Shown piece after piece: positions 1 to 11,854 of a stretch of DNA of 64,000 bases. The translations under genes were made by a program, and so were the position numbers. Every line of letters begins with the position of its first letter. Position 1 is the first letter of the stretch. The stretch is taken from the NCBI RefSeq assembly GCF_030848805.1, contig NC_092358.1, positions 11,510,433-11,574,432 on the forward strand, given 5' to 3'. Below the pieces are notes generated by a model. That model made no database searches and was not told the origin of the DNA. It worked only from the letters and a program-made list of their open reading frames with translations. Origin of the DNA: Temnothorax longispinosus (taxonomy: Eukaryota > Arthropoda > Insecta > Hymenoptera > Formicidae).

Positions 1-125
1 AATATCTTTCATTATTACGTCTTATCTTTCAAATTTATATTATATCTTTAATATCTTTCAAAATTTTATATCTTTAATATTATATCTTTATATAATTATA
101 TTTTTAATATATCTTTCAAAATTAT
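1..125. repeat. AT-rich degenerate tandem repeat
   Basis: The words ATATCTTT and TATCTTTCAAA recur irregularly about every 10-30 bases across this segment, which is almost pure A/T. It looks like a decayed simple or satellite-type repeat cut by the window edge. No coding content is visible. Confidence 0.5.
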
Positions 126-240
126 ATGTCGTATATTGTCACATATTTTTAAATATAATTCTCATAAACTTTTCACAAGATTACATTTCTCATACAATTA
201 AATTTAATTAATTACCTACACTAAAAAAAAATTTATTATT

Positions 241-306
241 TGCAGGCAAATAGATTTCTTTAAATTTAGTTTCCTAAGAAAACTAAATTCTAGGAAATCT
301 TCTTGC
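241..306. repeat. Imperfect 66-bp palindrome (hairpin)
   Basis: The arms AGATTTC..AAATTTAGTTT and AAACTAAATT..GGAAATCT pair around a short CCTAAG centre, and the ends are TGCA and TGCA. The stem is interrupted by small mismatches. It could be a MITE remnant or a structured RNA hairpin; I do not recognise a known microRNA in it. Confidence 0.4.
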
Positions 307-771
307 AATTAATGAATTTTTTAAAGAGTGTAATATATGGACGCTAAATAAAATAACAAATGTAAAAAACTATTTTTTCACAAATTACCAGTAGAGTTTT
401 TAACGATTAAACACTCTTTATGTACGCATTTACGAGGAAACTCCATGTGAATACGTGCGCATAAAGACGATGTAAATATATTCTCGAAAATATATTTCTA
501 TTCAATCGTAAGCTCGGGGCGCTCATTACTCCGAATGCAGACCGGCTGACACCCGATACATTTTACTCTAACGGGCGCAACGTCGTTAACGTATCTCAAG
601 ACCACATGCTGCATCCGTTGTCAAGCGACATTGTTGCAGCGTCGATGCGTTCCGCGCGAGGAGGAAAAGACTTTTCGAGGCGGTCGACGAAATCGACAGG
701 TTCGACGAGACGATTCGTATATAGGCGTATGCCGAGTATTACTTTTCCGTATTGTTACGTTTTAATAAAAA

Positions 772-801
772 TCCTCCCTCCTCCTCCTCCTCCTCCTCCT
801 T
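772..801. repeat. (CCT)n microsatellite
   Basis: About nine CCT/CTC units in a row. They encode a poly-proline run in one frame of a short spurious ORF. Confidence 0.85.
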
Positions 802-1050
802 CTTCATATTGCAAAGACTGAATATTAATCGGTCGCTACCAGCGAGTAATATCGAGTCCTCGTAGAATCCATCCGTCCGAGACCTACGTTTTCGTCGTCC
901 CACGCGCTGTCATTGTCCGTGGTATTATATTTAAATTTCTACGTGCACCCTCGCGCGGGTATGTGCGCGGGTTGTCCCGGCGACGACGCGACGGGCATAC
1001 TAATTGTTTCTCCCTCCAACGTTTGCTATTTTTCTTTATTACGTTTTCAG

Positions 1051-1302
1051 GGAACTTTCGAAACCGATGTTCGTTTCGCCGCTGCTTCCGTCGCGCCACC
1101 CTCGTGCGAGGATCCCGTCGAGTTCATTTCAATTACAATGGACGAGCTCGTCCAAGTTTCCAAAAGAAAAGGGGAGAAGGTCTATCTATATTCCGCCCGA
1201 GTATCTAAAAAATTACCCGACAAGAAATTGCAAAGAGTTATTAGCCAAACTGGAAAGTCACCCGTGCGCTTCTTGATTGATGACGAAGTCTCGTATGAAT
1301 AA
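1051..1302 (+). CDS. Candidate terminal exon, unknown protein
   Basis: A strong splice acceptor precedes this segment: a T-rich tract ending ACGTTTTCAG at 1050. From there one frame is open for 83 codons to a TAA at 1300-1302. The predicted peptide starts GTFETDVRF, has an acidic/hydrophobic part (FISITMDELVQVS), a basic middle (KRKGEKVYLYSARVSKKL) and ends RFLIDDEVSYE. Its composition looks like that of a real protein. I recognise no domain. A second frame is also open across most of the segment, which lowers confidence in the frame choice. The upstream exon that would splice to it in phase 0 was not found and would lie outside or in the first kilobase. It may equally be a chance ORF in a GC-rich block. 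Confidence 0.3.
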   Translation, partial: GTFETDVRFAAASVAPPSCEDPVEFISITMDELVQVSKRKGEKVYLYSARVSKKLPDKKLQRVISQTGKSPVRFLIDDEVSYE

Positions 1303-2842
1303 CGCTTGATTGAGCATCAATTGCCAACTTTACACTATAATTTTGCCCGGTAAATCTGACATATTGTCTTAGATATCTTTTCTTTCTGGAGTGACTCGAT
1401 AGCAAAATCTAGCAACTGATAGCCGAACGTTCCCTCTCTCGTATTCATATGATCGAAGCTATGATTGAAGATACCCGATCGCCGTAGCGACTGTCGCGTC
1501 ATGGTCCTCGTTTTGTTACGCTCGCGCGTATCATTAATTTGCGAGCGAATCGAACGGATCGCGTCGTGGGGAGAGACATTTATCACAATGAAGATATTAT
1601 CGAGATATCTATCGTAGCACGCGTAGCCGACGGGGCATAGAGCGGGGTGGCGGCTGATTGTTGACTCGATTACGGCGCGCACGGGACAAGAATCTGAAAC
1701 GTCCTCTCTCCGTCGAAGAGAGTGATATCTGCTCGGGTAGAAAAAAAAAAAGATGAGCGATCGAGCGAGTCTCTCTGCTGCAGTCTACTCGTCTCTACTT
1801 GTCCGTCCCAGCAGCTCGTGGAGAGTTATACTCGCGTAAACTACGAGTATCATATATAAACTGGTTATTATCGACGATGGAAAGCTAGTCTACGCAGCAA
1901 CGTATCCCGACGCATAAACTTCGACCGCAGGGAGGAGATTAGGGGATTTATCGTGCGCGCCGAGCTACGGTAACAGCGGCGAGCGGGAAAATTGTACGGT
2001 AGTCAAAGTACTTCTAGTATTTTGATTACGGCGATTATTATGCTCGCGATTTCATTAAGGATTATTGAAGACGCGCGCGACGATCAGCGATGAGATCGTC
2101 TGAAGGGCCATTATTTTCCCGCGAGTACGGAATGTTAGAGCGTAATGTCCCTTAGCCGACGTGACGGTATCTATAGCAATACGCCGATGGTTCCGGAATA
2201 TCCTCTATATTTCCTTGTCCAACGAGCTAGAGGTAATCTCCGACGGAGGCCGTGGCCGAGAGGAACGAAGGTGGAGCGGTAGGCCAACCGGCCGGCAACA
2301 AAACGAAAGGCCGCCGATGTCGGCCGGCCGCGCCGTTCCATTTGTCGTGCACGGGCGCATCATCATGAAGTCATATTTCACGACTTATGGTAATTACGAT
2401 CTACCACCCAGAAGTCGTCGAGGTGCATGCGTGCTGAGACCGTCGCGCGCGCGCGTGTCTATGTATAATACACATCTCGTATGGAGCGGTCGCCGGACCG
2501 GACGTTACGCGTATTACGCTTTTCATGGGACACACGGGGGATTGTAGCTATTTGTCCTGCCGCGTCCGTGGTATCAATCTAGAGTGCGCGAGCTCGACCG
2601 CGACACAAATCGTCGCTTCGAGTAATAATTATTAGTGTGCGCTGAAGTACCCGCGAGCGCGCGGCTTTAATTGCCTCTCCGGCCTGCGACTAGGAAGAGA
2701 AATCGCGAAACTCTCGCCTAGACGAGACGGATGATGGAAATGTCAGATGAGTGATGTAATATCGAGGTAACATTCTATTTTTCTACCTATTCTTAAACGA
2801 ACTCTTAAACGCAAGAATCCTAAAAATAATTTTTTAAATATA
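1303..2842. other. Non-genic stretch, mixed GC/AT
   Basis: Many CpG and CGCG words, an A-run at 1740-1751, and short ORFs on both strands that resemble nothing I know. No transposon ends or tandem arrays seen. Confidence 0.4.
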
Positions 2843-3660
2843 ATCTATCTATACATATAAAAACAATGTCCTGACTGACTGACTGACTCATCAACGTCCA
2901 GCCCATACCTCTAAATCCAGAAACATGAAATTCGGGGAGTATATTCCAATTCCATGATGTAAGCACCCACTCAGAAGGGATTTTTAGAAATTCGACCTCT
3001 AACGGAGTGAAAAGGGATAAATTAATTGTGTTTTCACGGATTCTCTCTCTCGAAGATGAGTATTGTACGGTACAAAAGACTGATTGAATTAAAATCTTAT
3101 TTTTAATGCTTTGTTATGAGAAACGTCAACTGACGGGTAACACAAAAATGATGAGAAATGTTCCTACTACTATAATTGTATAAAGTAAATTTTTATGTCC
3201 GTAAAAGTACAATACTTAACATCCACCCGTCTAAAATAGAATTACTGTTCTAAAGTCGGCTGACAGTTACATATTAAATTAACTTCAAGTATATACGTAT
3301 ATAAACTTTCATAAAATTCCAACTGAAGTTTTAGTTACGGAAATATTTAATATGATGAGGAATTAAGGAATTAGGAAGGAAGGCAATGTCCGCTAAAGTT
3401 TCTATTAATGAAAACTGAACCCAAATTAGTTGAAGAGTTCGCGAACAATTCTTGCGACACACTTGTGGCTGCTAAATCCCATTTTATTGGTGGTATTGTA
3501 ATATTAATAGATGAAAATTATATGAACGATATATGATCAAGTCCATTTGCCACTTTTTAAATACACAATAAATAATATTATTTCTTTTATAACTACTGAA
3601 TAATCAGCGATCAAGGCATATCTATAGATTTATTTTAGCCAAATGGCTAACAATGAGAAA
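2843..3660 (+). mobile_element. Putative Helitron/Helentron-like non-autonomous element
   Basis: The segment opens with CTATCTATACATATAAAA followed by (CTGA)4 and CTCATCAACGTCC. This style of opening is common at the start of Helitron-like repeats in insect genomes (recognition from memory, not a search). Near the far end there is a small hairpin, TTAGCC AAAT GGCTAA (about 3637-3652), of the type found just inside Helitron 3' ends. A clean CTRR terminus and an AT target were not found, so both boundaries are approximate. No Rep/helicase coding sequence is present, so the copy is non-autonomous or decayed. Confidence 0.3.
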
Positions 3661-5948
3661 AATATGTCAAAATCCCAGCCGCACTAGAACTGTAAAGCGT
3701 AAAAAGCAATAATGTTCGACTTCGTCGCGATCTCGAAACTGCCACTTTTTCTTTTACACAGTGTAGCATATCGCGCGGATTACTGCGGTCTACACCGAAG
3801 CGATTTCCGTCTTTTTAGAAGGAAATAAAAGTTTCCGAGCTCCCTTCGCGGCCGATCATTTAAGATCGTGTCCCCGCGATTCGCGGCAGTTCCGCAGCGT
3901 TACGATTTTTTCGATCGATCATTCGAATTGATGCAATTATGAATTGAAAACTACAGCGCAGGAACAAGTTTTGTCAACAAAATGTCAAAAAATTACAAGG
4001 TAGATATTGTCTTTGCTTCTTAAAAAAGAAGTCAGTAATTTTTTGTAGAAAAATAGGTCGAATTTACAGACTGCTGAATATTATTATATATTTTAATTTG
4101 TTATATTATTTAGCTAAATTAAAATTCAAAACTGTACTATACTTTATTGAGTATAGTATATTGAACATAATGTCTTCGACGTTTTTCTTTCTTCCTCTTT
4201 AATAGACAATAAAAAATTGTTTTCTAAAACGTTCCAAAAGATTGTAAGTTAACAGATGGCAGAAACATTACAATCTTGAGAAAAGAATGTGACGTTCTCC
4301 ACCCTTGGTGTTCGACCAAACCGAACTGAACGGATTGGCAGTGGGCATATGTCTGGTATCCGTCGATCGATCCCGCGCACCGGTAACTACCGCTGTGGTT
4401 TCTAGACACTATACGGAGGCGTCGTCGCCGATCCGACCACACAAGTGGAAGAGCTAGGGGGACCCTTTCTCGATCGGCGGACCCTTATTCTTCAGAACGA
4501 CGAGAGGGTACGGGCCGAAGCCGCAAGCGGCACATACTTGCATCGCGATCGCGGTACAGCTGTTGCACTTAATAGCGGTTATTTGTCGCTTGAGCGTGTT
4601 AAAATGTTGCTGCCTTGTTGCGTGCGGGCAAAATTCCGCGCGAGACCGCGCCATTTCCTTTAACCGGCGGTAGTGCTCCTTCCTTCTTCCCCCTTTTTCT
4701 CCGGATCCCCGACATTTTGCACGCTTTAAGTAGCAGGTGGTATTTTAAACCCTCGCCTAGCGTGAAACTTGGCTGGGGGAACTATGTTCTCTGATGTTAC
4801 AATGATGTATCTTAAACGGCGTGCATTATATCAATTTGTAGACTCGATATTAAATGAAATTGAATTTAAATTGTCTATATGAAGGCATCACATCAAGAAT
4901 AGATATTATCACGAGGATATTACAGCTAGTGTTTAACATCTATGAAACAAAATTCCTACATAATATATTTCTACGAAATATTTCTGAGTATCTTATGAAT
5001 TATGGAAAATGTGATTTATAGGTATTACCGAAATTTAATGGGATAATTATACGCAATTTTCCAGTATTTTCCAGAAATAAAGCGGAAGGTTGGGACGAGA
5101 AAGAGAGGAGCTACAAATTAGGGATGATCACAGCAGTGTGTAAGCTGAACGTTTAATCAGTCTAAAGACCTACGCAAACATATCGGCCGAATGAGGGTTC
5201 CGGAGGCAAATGTAGCCCCGGGAGGGATTAAATAGGATCGCTGGACCGACGGAATGAGACAAACCTAAAAGAATAGGATGGACCGGCTGAGATGGTTTTA
5301 CATACACACGCGAACACGGCGTCTCGTAAAAGTCTTTACTATCCGAGTTGTAAAAGAAAATACCCGTCTATAAACTGTATACGCGGGTCAGCCGGCGTAC
5401 AAGTTTGTGCGATTTAAGCAACGCGTTGCACACGTCGAGGAGTGCATGCGATACGCGCTAAATATCGCGGAAAGGAAAAATGGGCTCTCGTTGAAAGAAA
5501 GGAGCGACAATTTTCTACGCGCATGCTTACGCCGTAGACTTTATTTCTTTCGATTACGTATAAATCGCGCGAATAAGAGCGCCATTGAACAAATCTCGCG
5601 GCAGACTGTTCAAATGGAAACTCTCGTTTATTCGCGGCATTTCATTTCGCATGATTCATCCAGCGCGATCATCAAGAGCGCACCCCGCCAAAGCACGACG
5701 ACGACTACGGGATGGGATTCTTCGCGGGAATCGTAACGAGAACACTCCGCGGAATCTCGTCTCGCAAGAGTGCCCGCGCCCGCTCGAGTTAAAGACGATC
5801 TGCCCGGTCTGATACCGAGTGACATCCAGCGTGGAACACGCAGCGTCATTTGTTACCGACACGAGGCGAGCGGGCGGCCCCGCGGGCCGCCGACAATAGG
5901 GGCCCGGCCCGACCGGGCCCCGTCCGGGGCCCCGCTGCGAGAAGAGAG

Positions 5949-5990
<42 letters not shown>

Positions 5991-6770
5991 CGATTTTTTC
6001 GCCCGACTCGAATACCGACGATTCTCTCTCTTTTCCTGGCGTGGCGGCCTTAACCCGGCAGTGAACGCGCTCGGAAATCCAAGGTGGATGATTAAAGCTT
6101 TGATCTTTGTTATCCCGGAAATGATCTCGCGATTTGTCCGAGTGTCTGCGCACGAGCGTAACACAAAAGACTTGTCTAACATCGCGTTGTGATTGATTTA
6201 TCTGTCATAATTTCAAACTTACTAACTGTCGGAAATGCAATCTCTTTTCCGATTCTTTTTTGTTTGTGAAAAGTTCTACTAGTTTCTGTCGCGTGCCGCG
6301 AAACTTTCGAATACCATTACAGCGCACTCGCGAAAATATCTCTTTTTTTCCCCGTTGAAGAAGGAGACTTGTCTCAAGATCGTGGGGTATAAAATATAAA
6401 ATGTATGACGAAAAGTGCGAGGTAACGAAAATGTACTCTGTTAGGCAAGCGTGGCACGTACCCAGCGAAGGATCAGCACTTTACCGCAGCGCAGTGCGAC
6501 TTCTATTACGTCCCGTTTCTTACCTGGAACATACGAATGAGGATTGGATTAGATATCAGTTGAGTGATGATCGAAATGTTCTCTTAAATATTTATAACAA
6601 TCGACAACATGCTTGTATAAGAGACGAGTGTTCGGAGTATAACGTTGCATTGATACGAGATGTAGTTTTTATACGTATAAAGACGTTTTGAAAGTCTCTG
6701 TATTTGTATTAATCATGAGAAAAAAATCACGATTAATAAAAATAAATCATGAAAGTAATACGTAATATTA
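3661..6770. other. Non-genic stretch with a GC-rich island
   Basis: AT-rich and GC-rich DNA alternate. At 5870-5940 a very GC-rich block of GGCCC/GGGCC words lies directly before a (GA)n tract. The ORFs here (for example 5407-5736 plus, 5656-6153 minus, 6401-6691 plus) have no recognisable domains, and several are driven by the GA repeat. I see no gene I can support. Confidence 0.4.
5943..5989. repeat. (GA)n microsatellite
   Basis: A 47-bp near-perfect GA run with one early C interruption. It lies between the GC-rich block and unique sequence. Confidence 0.95.
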
Positions 6771-6988
6771 CACTGAGAAAAAAACATTTAGATTTAAAAA
6801 AATATTTATCAAGTAGCTCCTAATAGTTTATTTATTTAATATAATACACATTATTTAGATATTTTTACTTAATTTAAATAAAAATATCTAATTCTAAATA
6901 CGAGTAAATATGTGTATTATATTAAGTAAGCTATTAGGAGCCACCTGTCATAAATATTTTTTTGGATCTAAATATTTTTTTCTCAGTG
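6771..6988. mobile_element. Foldback MITE, Tc1/mariner-like, copy 1
   Basis: The 218-bp element begins CACTGAGAAAAAAA and ends TTTTTTTCTCAGTG, an exact terminal inverted repeat. It is flanked on both sides by TA (6769-6770 and 6989-6990), the target duplication typical of Tc1/mariner transposons. Almost the whole element is a long inverted repeat around an AT-rich centre, including CTCCTAATAG on the left and its partner CTATTAGGAG on the right. The arms differ at many positions, so this is an older insertion than the related copy at 56925. It has no coding capacity. Confidence 0.85.
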
Positions 6989-7451
6989 TATAAATACATA
7001 AATAACATGTGAAATAATAATAATACACAATTTACTTAAATTAACTCTATTACTTTGAAATAAATAAAATATTTTTTAACATGTTTTTATAGCAAATGCG
7101 CAGTGAATCACTTTTATCTCGCGGCAGGGTTAGAGATCACGGAAGCAGCAAAAAGAGTGCTAATTAATAACGATTGAAATCACCACGCGGAATCTATAAC
7201 GAAGCGAGCAACACGCGGGAGAAACGTTAATTAACACATACCGGGATCGGATTCCGCGCGGCATCGTGTCCGTCGTTTGCGAATCTGAATCTTCGATCTA
7301 ATTTCAGGCGCAGTCGAAGGTAATTTTTCTAGCACTCGATAAGTTCGCAACTCTCTCTTTCTTTCTTTATACACAAGCAGCGTAAAACTCGAATGCCGCG
7401 TAAACTTGAACGGCCGATATCGCGCAGAATCCATCGCGGGATACGTGTGTA

Positions 7452-7540
7452 AGGGCAGGTTGTTCCAACCTGTTGGTAAGCTAACTAATAGTTAAATCAT
7501 ATGTCTATCTTTGTCTAATGTAAGAGATAAAGACATATAT
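7452..7540. mobile_element. Half copy of the GGTTGTTCCAAC MITE
   Basis: The left end AGGGCAGGTTGTTCCAAC, followed by CTAACTAATAGTTAAATCAT, matches the left half of the complete element at 51744-51886. The expected right terminal repeat (GTTGGAACAAC..GCCCT) is absent. This copy is therefore truncated internally or overwritten. The right boundary is approximate. Confidence 0.65.
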
Positions 7541-9882
7541 AAGCAAAAGTAGCAAAGTAGCAAAAATTTATTTTAAAACAATGCTCGCTTCACATATGTG
7601 TGTGTTTCAATTAATTTAGTGCAACACAGTTTTATGCCATCTATAGAAATCAACATCGACGAGATTATTACATTCTTGCTAGTGGAGGACCAATCTTTTC
7701 TCCGATCTATCTTCAATATGCCTGTAAAATTTTCCGCAGCTGATTCGAAGCGAATTAAAGCCCGCTCGGAGCTCATTCCGGATGCTTCGAGGCGTTCGAT
7801 CAATGGAATCGTTTTTATGAGGCGACGGCGCGCGCGTGACCGACGAGTGTGATTGGAATTTTATTAATTGGCCGTTGCATAATTCATCTCCGCGGTTTCC
7901 CGCCTGCACCAGGTGTTCCCGAAATCACGAAGTCTCTTGCTCCGCCGTTGAAAGGTTATCAAAAATTTCCTCTTTGCATTTTTTCCGTACAATATTTAAA
8001 TTTATATAATGTAAATCATATTGCTTTAATAAAATATAAGTTATTAAAAAATAGATAATAATAAATTATGATAAAAATATGGAATATGTTTATTATTTAT
8101 CTAATTTATTCATATTTATTTACAGTTATTAGTTTCATTTTTATTTTTTATTTAGACAAAGTGTTTTATTTGCAGGATACGCGTTATAATAATATATTGG
8201 TCAAATTCATTAGTTACTCTCTTCGGCTCGTACATTAGCACATAATTCCACGGATAATGCTAATTCGCGAGAATATTTAATCGAGATGTTCGTCATACGA
8301 TCGAAAAGGTAGCTGCATTATGCTCTGCGGACTTTATTAAACGCTGTTTTCATTGGCAGACGTAAGCCTATTATATGATAATCGAGTTAAGCGAATAAGC
8401 CGACGTTCTTCATTACGGAGAAAGGAACGAATTCTCGACGTGGTGGAGTCGTCAAAGAATTAAACTGAGGCAAAAGCGCGACCAATTATCGGGGTATTTT
8501 CAGGGGCTTTAAATTAATCCGGAGATGGGAGCAGCAGTATTACCATTTATATACGCACGATATGCTCCTTACGCGACTTTAATAACATTAGTGTAAAATT
8601 GTATCGTTGCCCGTAGAGAATTTTTTTGTTCCTGTTTCGGAGTATAATAAATTACTACGAAATTCTATTTCAGGATTAAATACGCTGCATTTAATCCTCT
8701 TTGAATTTTTTTGCTAGAAAAACTCAATTTAAAAACGACGATAAAAGTATGTTGCATCTCTCACATCGAGATATTCGCTTCCGGCGAATTTATCTACTTT
8801 TTGTTATGCCCTTTTGAATGTCTTCGTTTTTAATTCCGGCACGCTGAACGACGTTACGCAACGGAAGTGGAAACGAGTATTAAAGTAGAAGTTTCGCGTT
8901 TTGATCCGCGAGTAATGCGAATCTTAACGAGATCGTCGAGTCCCGCCGCGCCGTCGAGCGGTCGCTTTTTCGCGTCGCTCGCTGAGCCGTATCCTCGAGG
9001 ACACCGTCTTTTCCGCAACGTGGATGACCTCGAAAGAGTCGTTGCGAGATTTCTCATTTCAAGTGTCATCCAACGTGGCTCGCAACGGCGAAGTTATCTC
9101 AACGCAGATAGGGGAGGAAAGGGGAATAGATACCTATCGCGTTCTATAAAATCTAAATGCATATACAGAGAGAACGCACCAGAAATTCCCATCAGCGTTG
9201 AACGAGGAAAAGGTATATAGGATGACCTGAAACTGTCGCTTCTCGTTTACGGCAGCGTTGCGTTGTCCGTCTAACTCGAAGTGGATTTTTCCCTAACGAG
9301 AATTTCATTCGACATCGCGTTATTCTGGTATCTCCAGCGCTTGCCTCCCCCCCCTCTCTCTCTCTCTCTATTTCAATAGTTCTACCTTGTACACTTACGC
9401 ATCACTGCAGGTAACGCGCGTGAGATACAATAAAAATCGCGGTCCAAAAGTGTACAGATCGCAGTAGCGCGATAAGAGAGACTAATTAAATCGTAACGCT
9501 AATAATATACAACTGTTGAAAAAAGAACGGCGTGCAATTTGGAGCTGGCGCGATGCAATTTTCGATTCGTTACACCTGCAGCGCGGCGCGGAGCGAAGCC
9601 CGATCCTAATCGCGTCCGCCGCGCCCCGATGAAATTATCGCGATAATTTCCTGGCGTAGATACGCGGCCCGGGCATTATAAACCGCCCGGCTAAGTATAT
9701 AATCGCAGGTGCGCGCAAAGAGCTTTTCTCCCGTGTGCGGAAAGAAGAAGCGCATCTCCCCCGGGCGCATGTATCACCCAGCGGCGACCTTATGAACCTT
9801 TCGCAGAGAGCTGTTCTCTCCACCGGGAGAGAAAACGGGATGCTGCGCTGCGCTGCCTATCCTATCCGAATGCCGGCGAATG
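7541..9882. other. Non-genic stretch
   Basis: Mostly unique-looking DNA with an AT-rich core near 7980-8180 and a short C-run plus (CT)n at about 9346-9370. The ORFs at 7598-7852 and 8867-9220 have no recognisable features. No gene supported. Confidence 0.4.
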
Positions 9883-9990
9883 GATGCCGGCACGTCTAGG
9901 AAAGGCGTGGCCGCCTCGTGGCGGCAATGGCCGGGTCATGATTTATCTCGCATTCGGTCTCGAAAACGATTTTCTGCGATATCGTATCGC
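9883..9990 (+). repeat. Diverged direct repeat, unit 1
   Basis: This segment shares an ordered series of words with 10607-10724: CACGTCT.G, AAGGCGTGG, CCGGGTCA, CTCGAAAA.GATTTTC and GCGATATCGTAT. The two units lie about 725-735 bp apart in the same orientation and differ by substitutions and indels that shift reading frame. They are therefore not a conserved coding pair. It is probably an old local duplication or two copies of an unrecognised dispersed repeat. Confidence 0.6.
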
Positions 9991-10606
9991 CGTCGTAGGA
10001 TGCTGTGTACGGAGGATGGCTCTTCAGGGTTCTCAGGGTACCGAGACAGCTTGCGAGAGCGCGTACTTACAGCGTCCATCGAGCGGCGAACCGTGGCAAC
10101 GTGCTCGCTCGCTCGCGCGAGCTGGTAGCTCTCGCGATCATTTTATCTCGCGAAGAGACGGCACCGCTAACTTGACCGAATGTCCGACACGCCGCCGTGG
10201 CTTTATCGCGCTCTTAATTGAAAGTGATTAATGAAGGCAATGCCACTGAGCTATGCATTAGGAGGCCCCCGCGGTAACGTACAGATTTCGTGACGGCGAT
10301 CGTTCATCCTCGTCATAATTCTCGAACGGAACGTCAAGACCTCTTCCGCGCGCCGACAACTGCATGCGGGGGTATGCTATGCGTCCATCTGCAATTTTTC
10401 AAGTAATCCTCGCCTCGTTCCACATTTGATTATAAAATAAATCATTCCGCATCGAATCCGTGATCGATGGTCGACCCTCCCGCTGTATCCCACCACTTTC
10501 ATACAGTTGTCGCTGGGCGCGCGAGAGCGCGCGCGAAGGGAAGAGACGGGGGAGACTGGGGAGAGCGAAAAGGGGAGCGTAAAGGAAAAAGGGGAATAGA
10601 CTCCGG

Positions 10607-10724
10607 AATACCGACACGTCTGGAGGAAGGCGTGGCGATACATTCAGAGGCGATCCGGGTCACGGGCGATACATCTCTCGCCAGGCGCTGTCTCTCGAAA
10701 ATGATTTTCCGCGATATCGTATAT
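10607..10724 (+). repeat. Diverged direct repeat, unit 2
   Basis: Partner of the unit at 9883-9990. It has the same word order (CACGTCTGG, AAGGCGTGG, CCGGGTCA, CTCGAAAATGATTTTC, GCGATATCGTAT) with roughly 10 extra bases in the middle. The flanking sequences do not align, so the homology is confined to about 110 bp. Confidence 0.6.
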
Positions 10725-10816
10725 CTCGGGGGGCCGTGAGGAGCCGATAAGCCAGCCGGCGGCAGGAGCCAGGTCTCCGGGGGCAGCCAGTCAGCGACGG
10801 AGAAACGTGTTGCACT

Positions 10817-10877
10817 TGGCGGCGGCGGCGGCGACGACGATGTCGGTGCGGATGATGGTGGCGGCGGCGGCGGTGGT
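10817..10877. repeat. (GGC)n/(GAC)n/(GGT)n cryptic microsatellite
   Basis: Two GGC runs separated by GAC and GAT/GGT triplets. On the minus strand this reads as an Arg/His-rich spurious ORF. Confidence 0.8.
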
Positions 10878-11812
10878 GATGTCGAGCCGCCGGCACCGAT
10901 GATTACGTCAGGTGACCCGTTACTCCCGACGCGGCGTACAACCCCGAGCTTCTACGTGCCAGATGGCCGCGCGCACATATCCGAGGTGTGTCCGGCTAAT
11001 ATGACTGATTGCAATCTGCGCGAGAGACGCCTGCCCGGTAAGACGTAGGGCCGGAGTGGGCCTTCGCGTGCCCTGGACGCTGCTAGGGATCCTGAGATTA
11101 ATCCGGGATTAATGGAGACAAGAGAGAGCACTCGAGTCAGAAACGGAACAACTTTCGGTTTACTTGTAGTATATCGTTGATAGTTGATATGATAAGTATA
11201 AAGCAGTACGTGGATATAGGACATAAATATTTCATTACTATAAATAATTAAAGAAAATTCTCCTGCAAAATAAAATTTTTTAACGTAAGTATTTTTCTAC
11301 GATTAAATAATTGTAATAAGTCCAACAAAATTTTAAAATAATTTATTATTATCATAAGATTATATTAGAAGAATTTATTGCGTTATTGCAAAGAATTTTA
11401 TTCGGGTTCTTCTGAATGTGCTATGAAAAATTCTACCTATTCCTAAGGTCAAGCTTCATCACAGGGTGCGAAAGGTAAAATGAAAATTAGTAATTAATTA
11501 CTAAATGAAACTTTTAACTCTCGGCTATTAAACTCGACGCAATTTTCGTATGCAATTTCTGTGATTACGTTCGATAATCGGAGACCTCTAATCAGTCTTA
11601 ATTATACAATCTCTGCCATGCGCGTAAGCCTCAATCTTTAAGGTATAGGCTGAGCCGCGCGAGTGTGAGTCGGTGTGGGCCGGCAAATTAGCTTGGGCAA
11701 AATGCAAAATGAAAAAGTAGCGTAAAATCGTATTAGAAGAGAAAGGCAACACATCTCTGGCGATCCATCCCTGTTGCTGCGGGCTGCAGCAGGGTGGCTG
11801 CTCTCTCGTCGT

Positions 11813-11816
<4 letters not shown>

Positions 11817-11853
<37 letters not shown>
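11817..11853. repeat. (CT)n microsatellite
   Basis: About 18 uninterrupted CT units. Confidence 0.95.

Positions 11854-11854
<1 letters not shown>

Noticed and set aside
5656..6153. 165-codon minus-strand ORF
   Set aside because: Its length comes from the (GA)n tract, which reads as Leu-Ser repeats, plus the GC-rich block. There is no other support.
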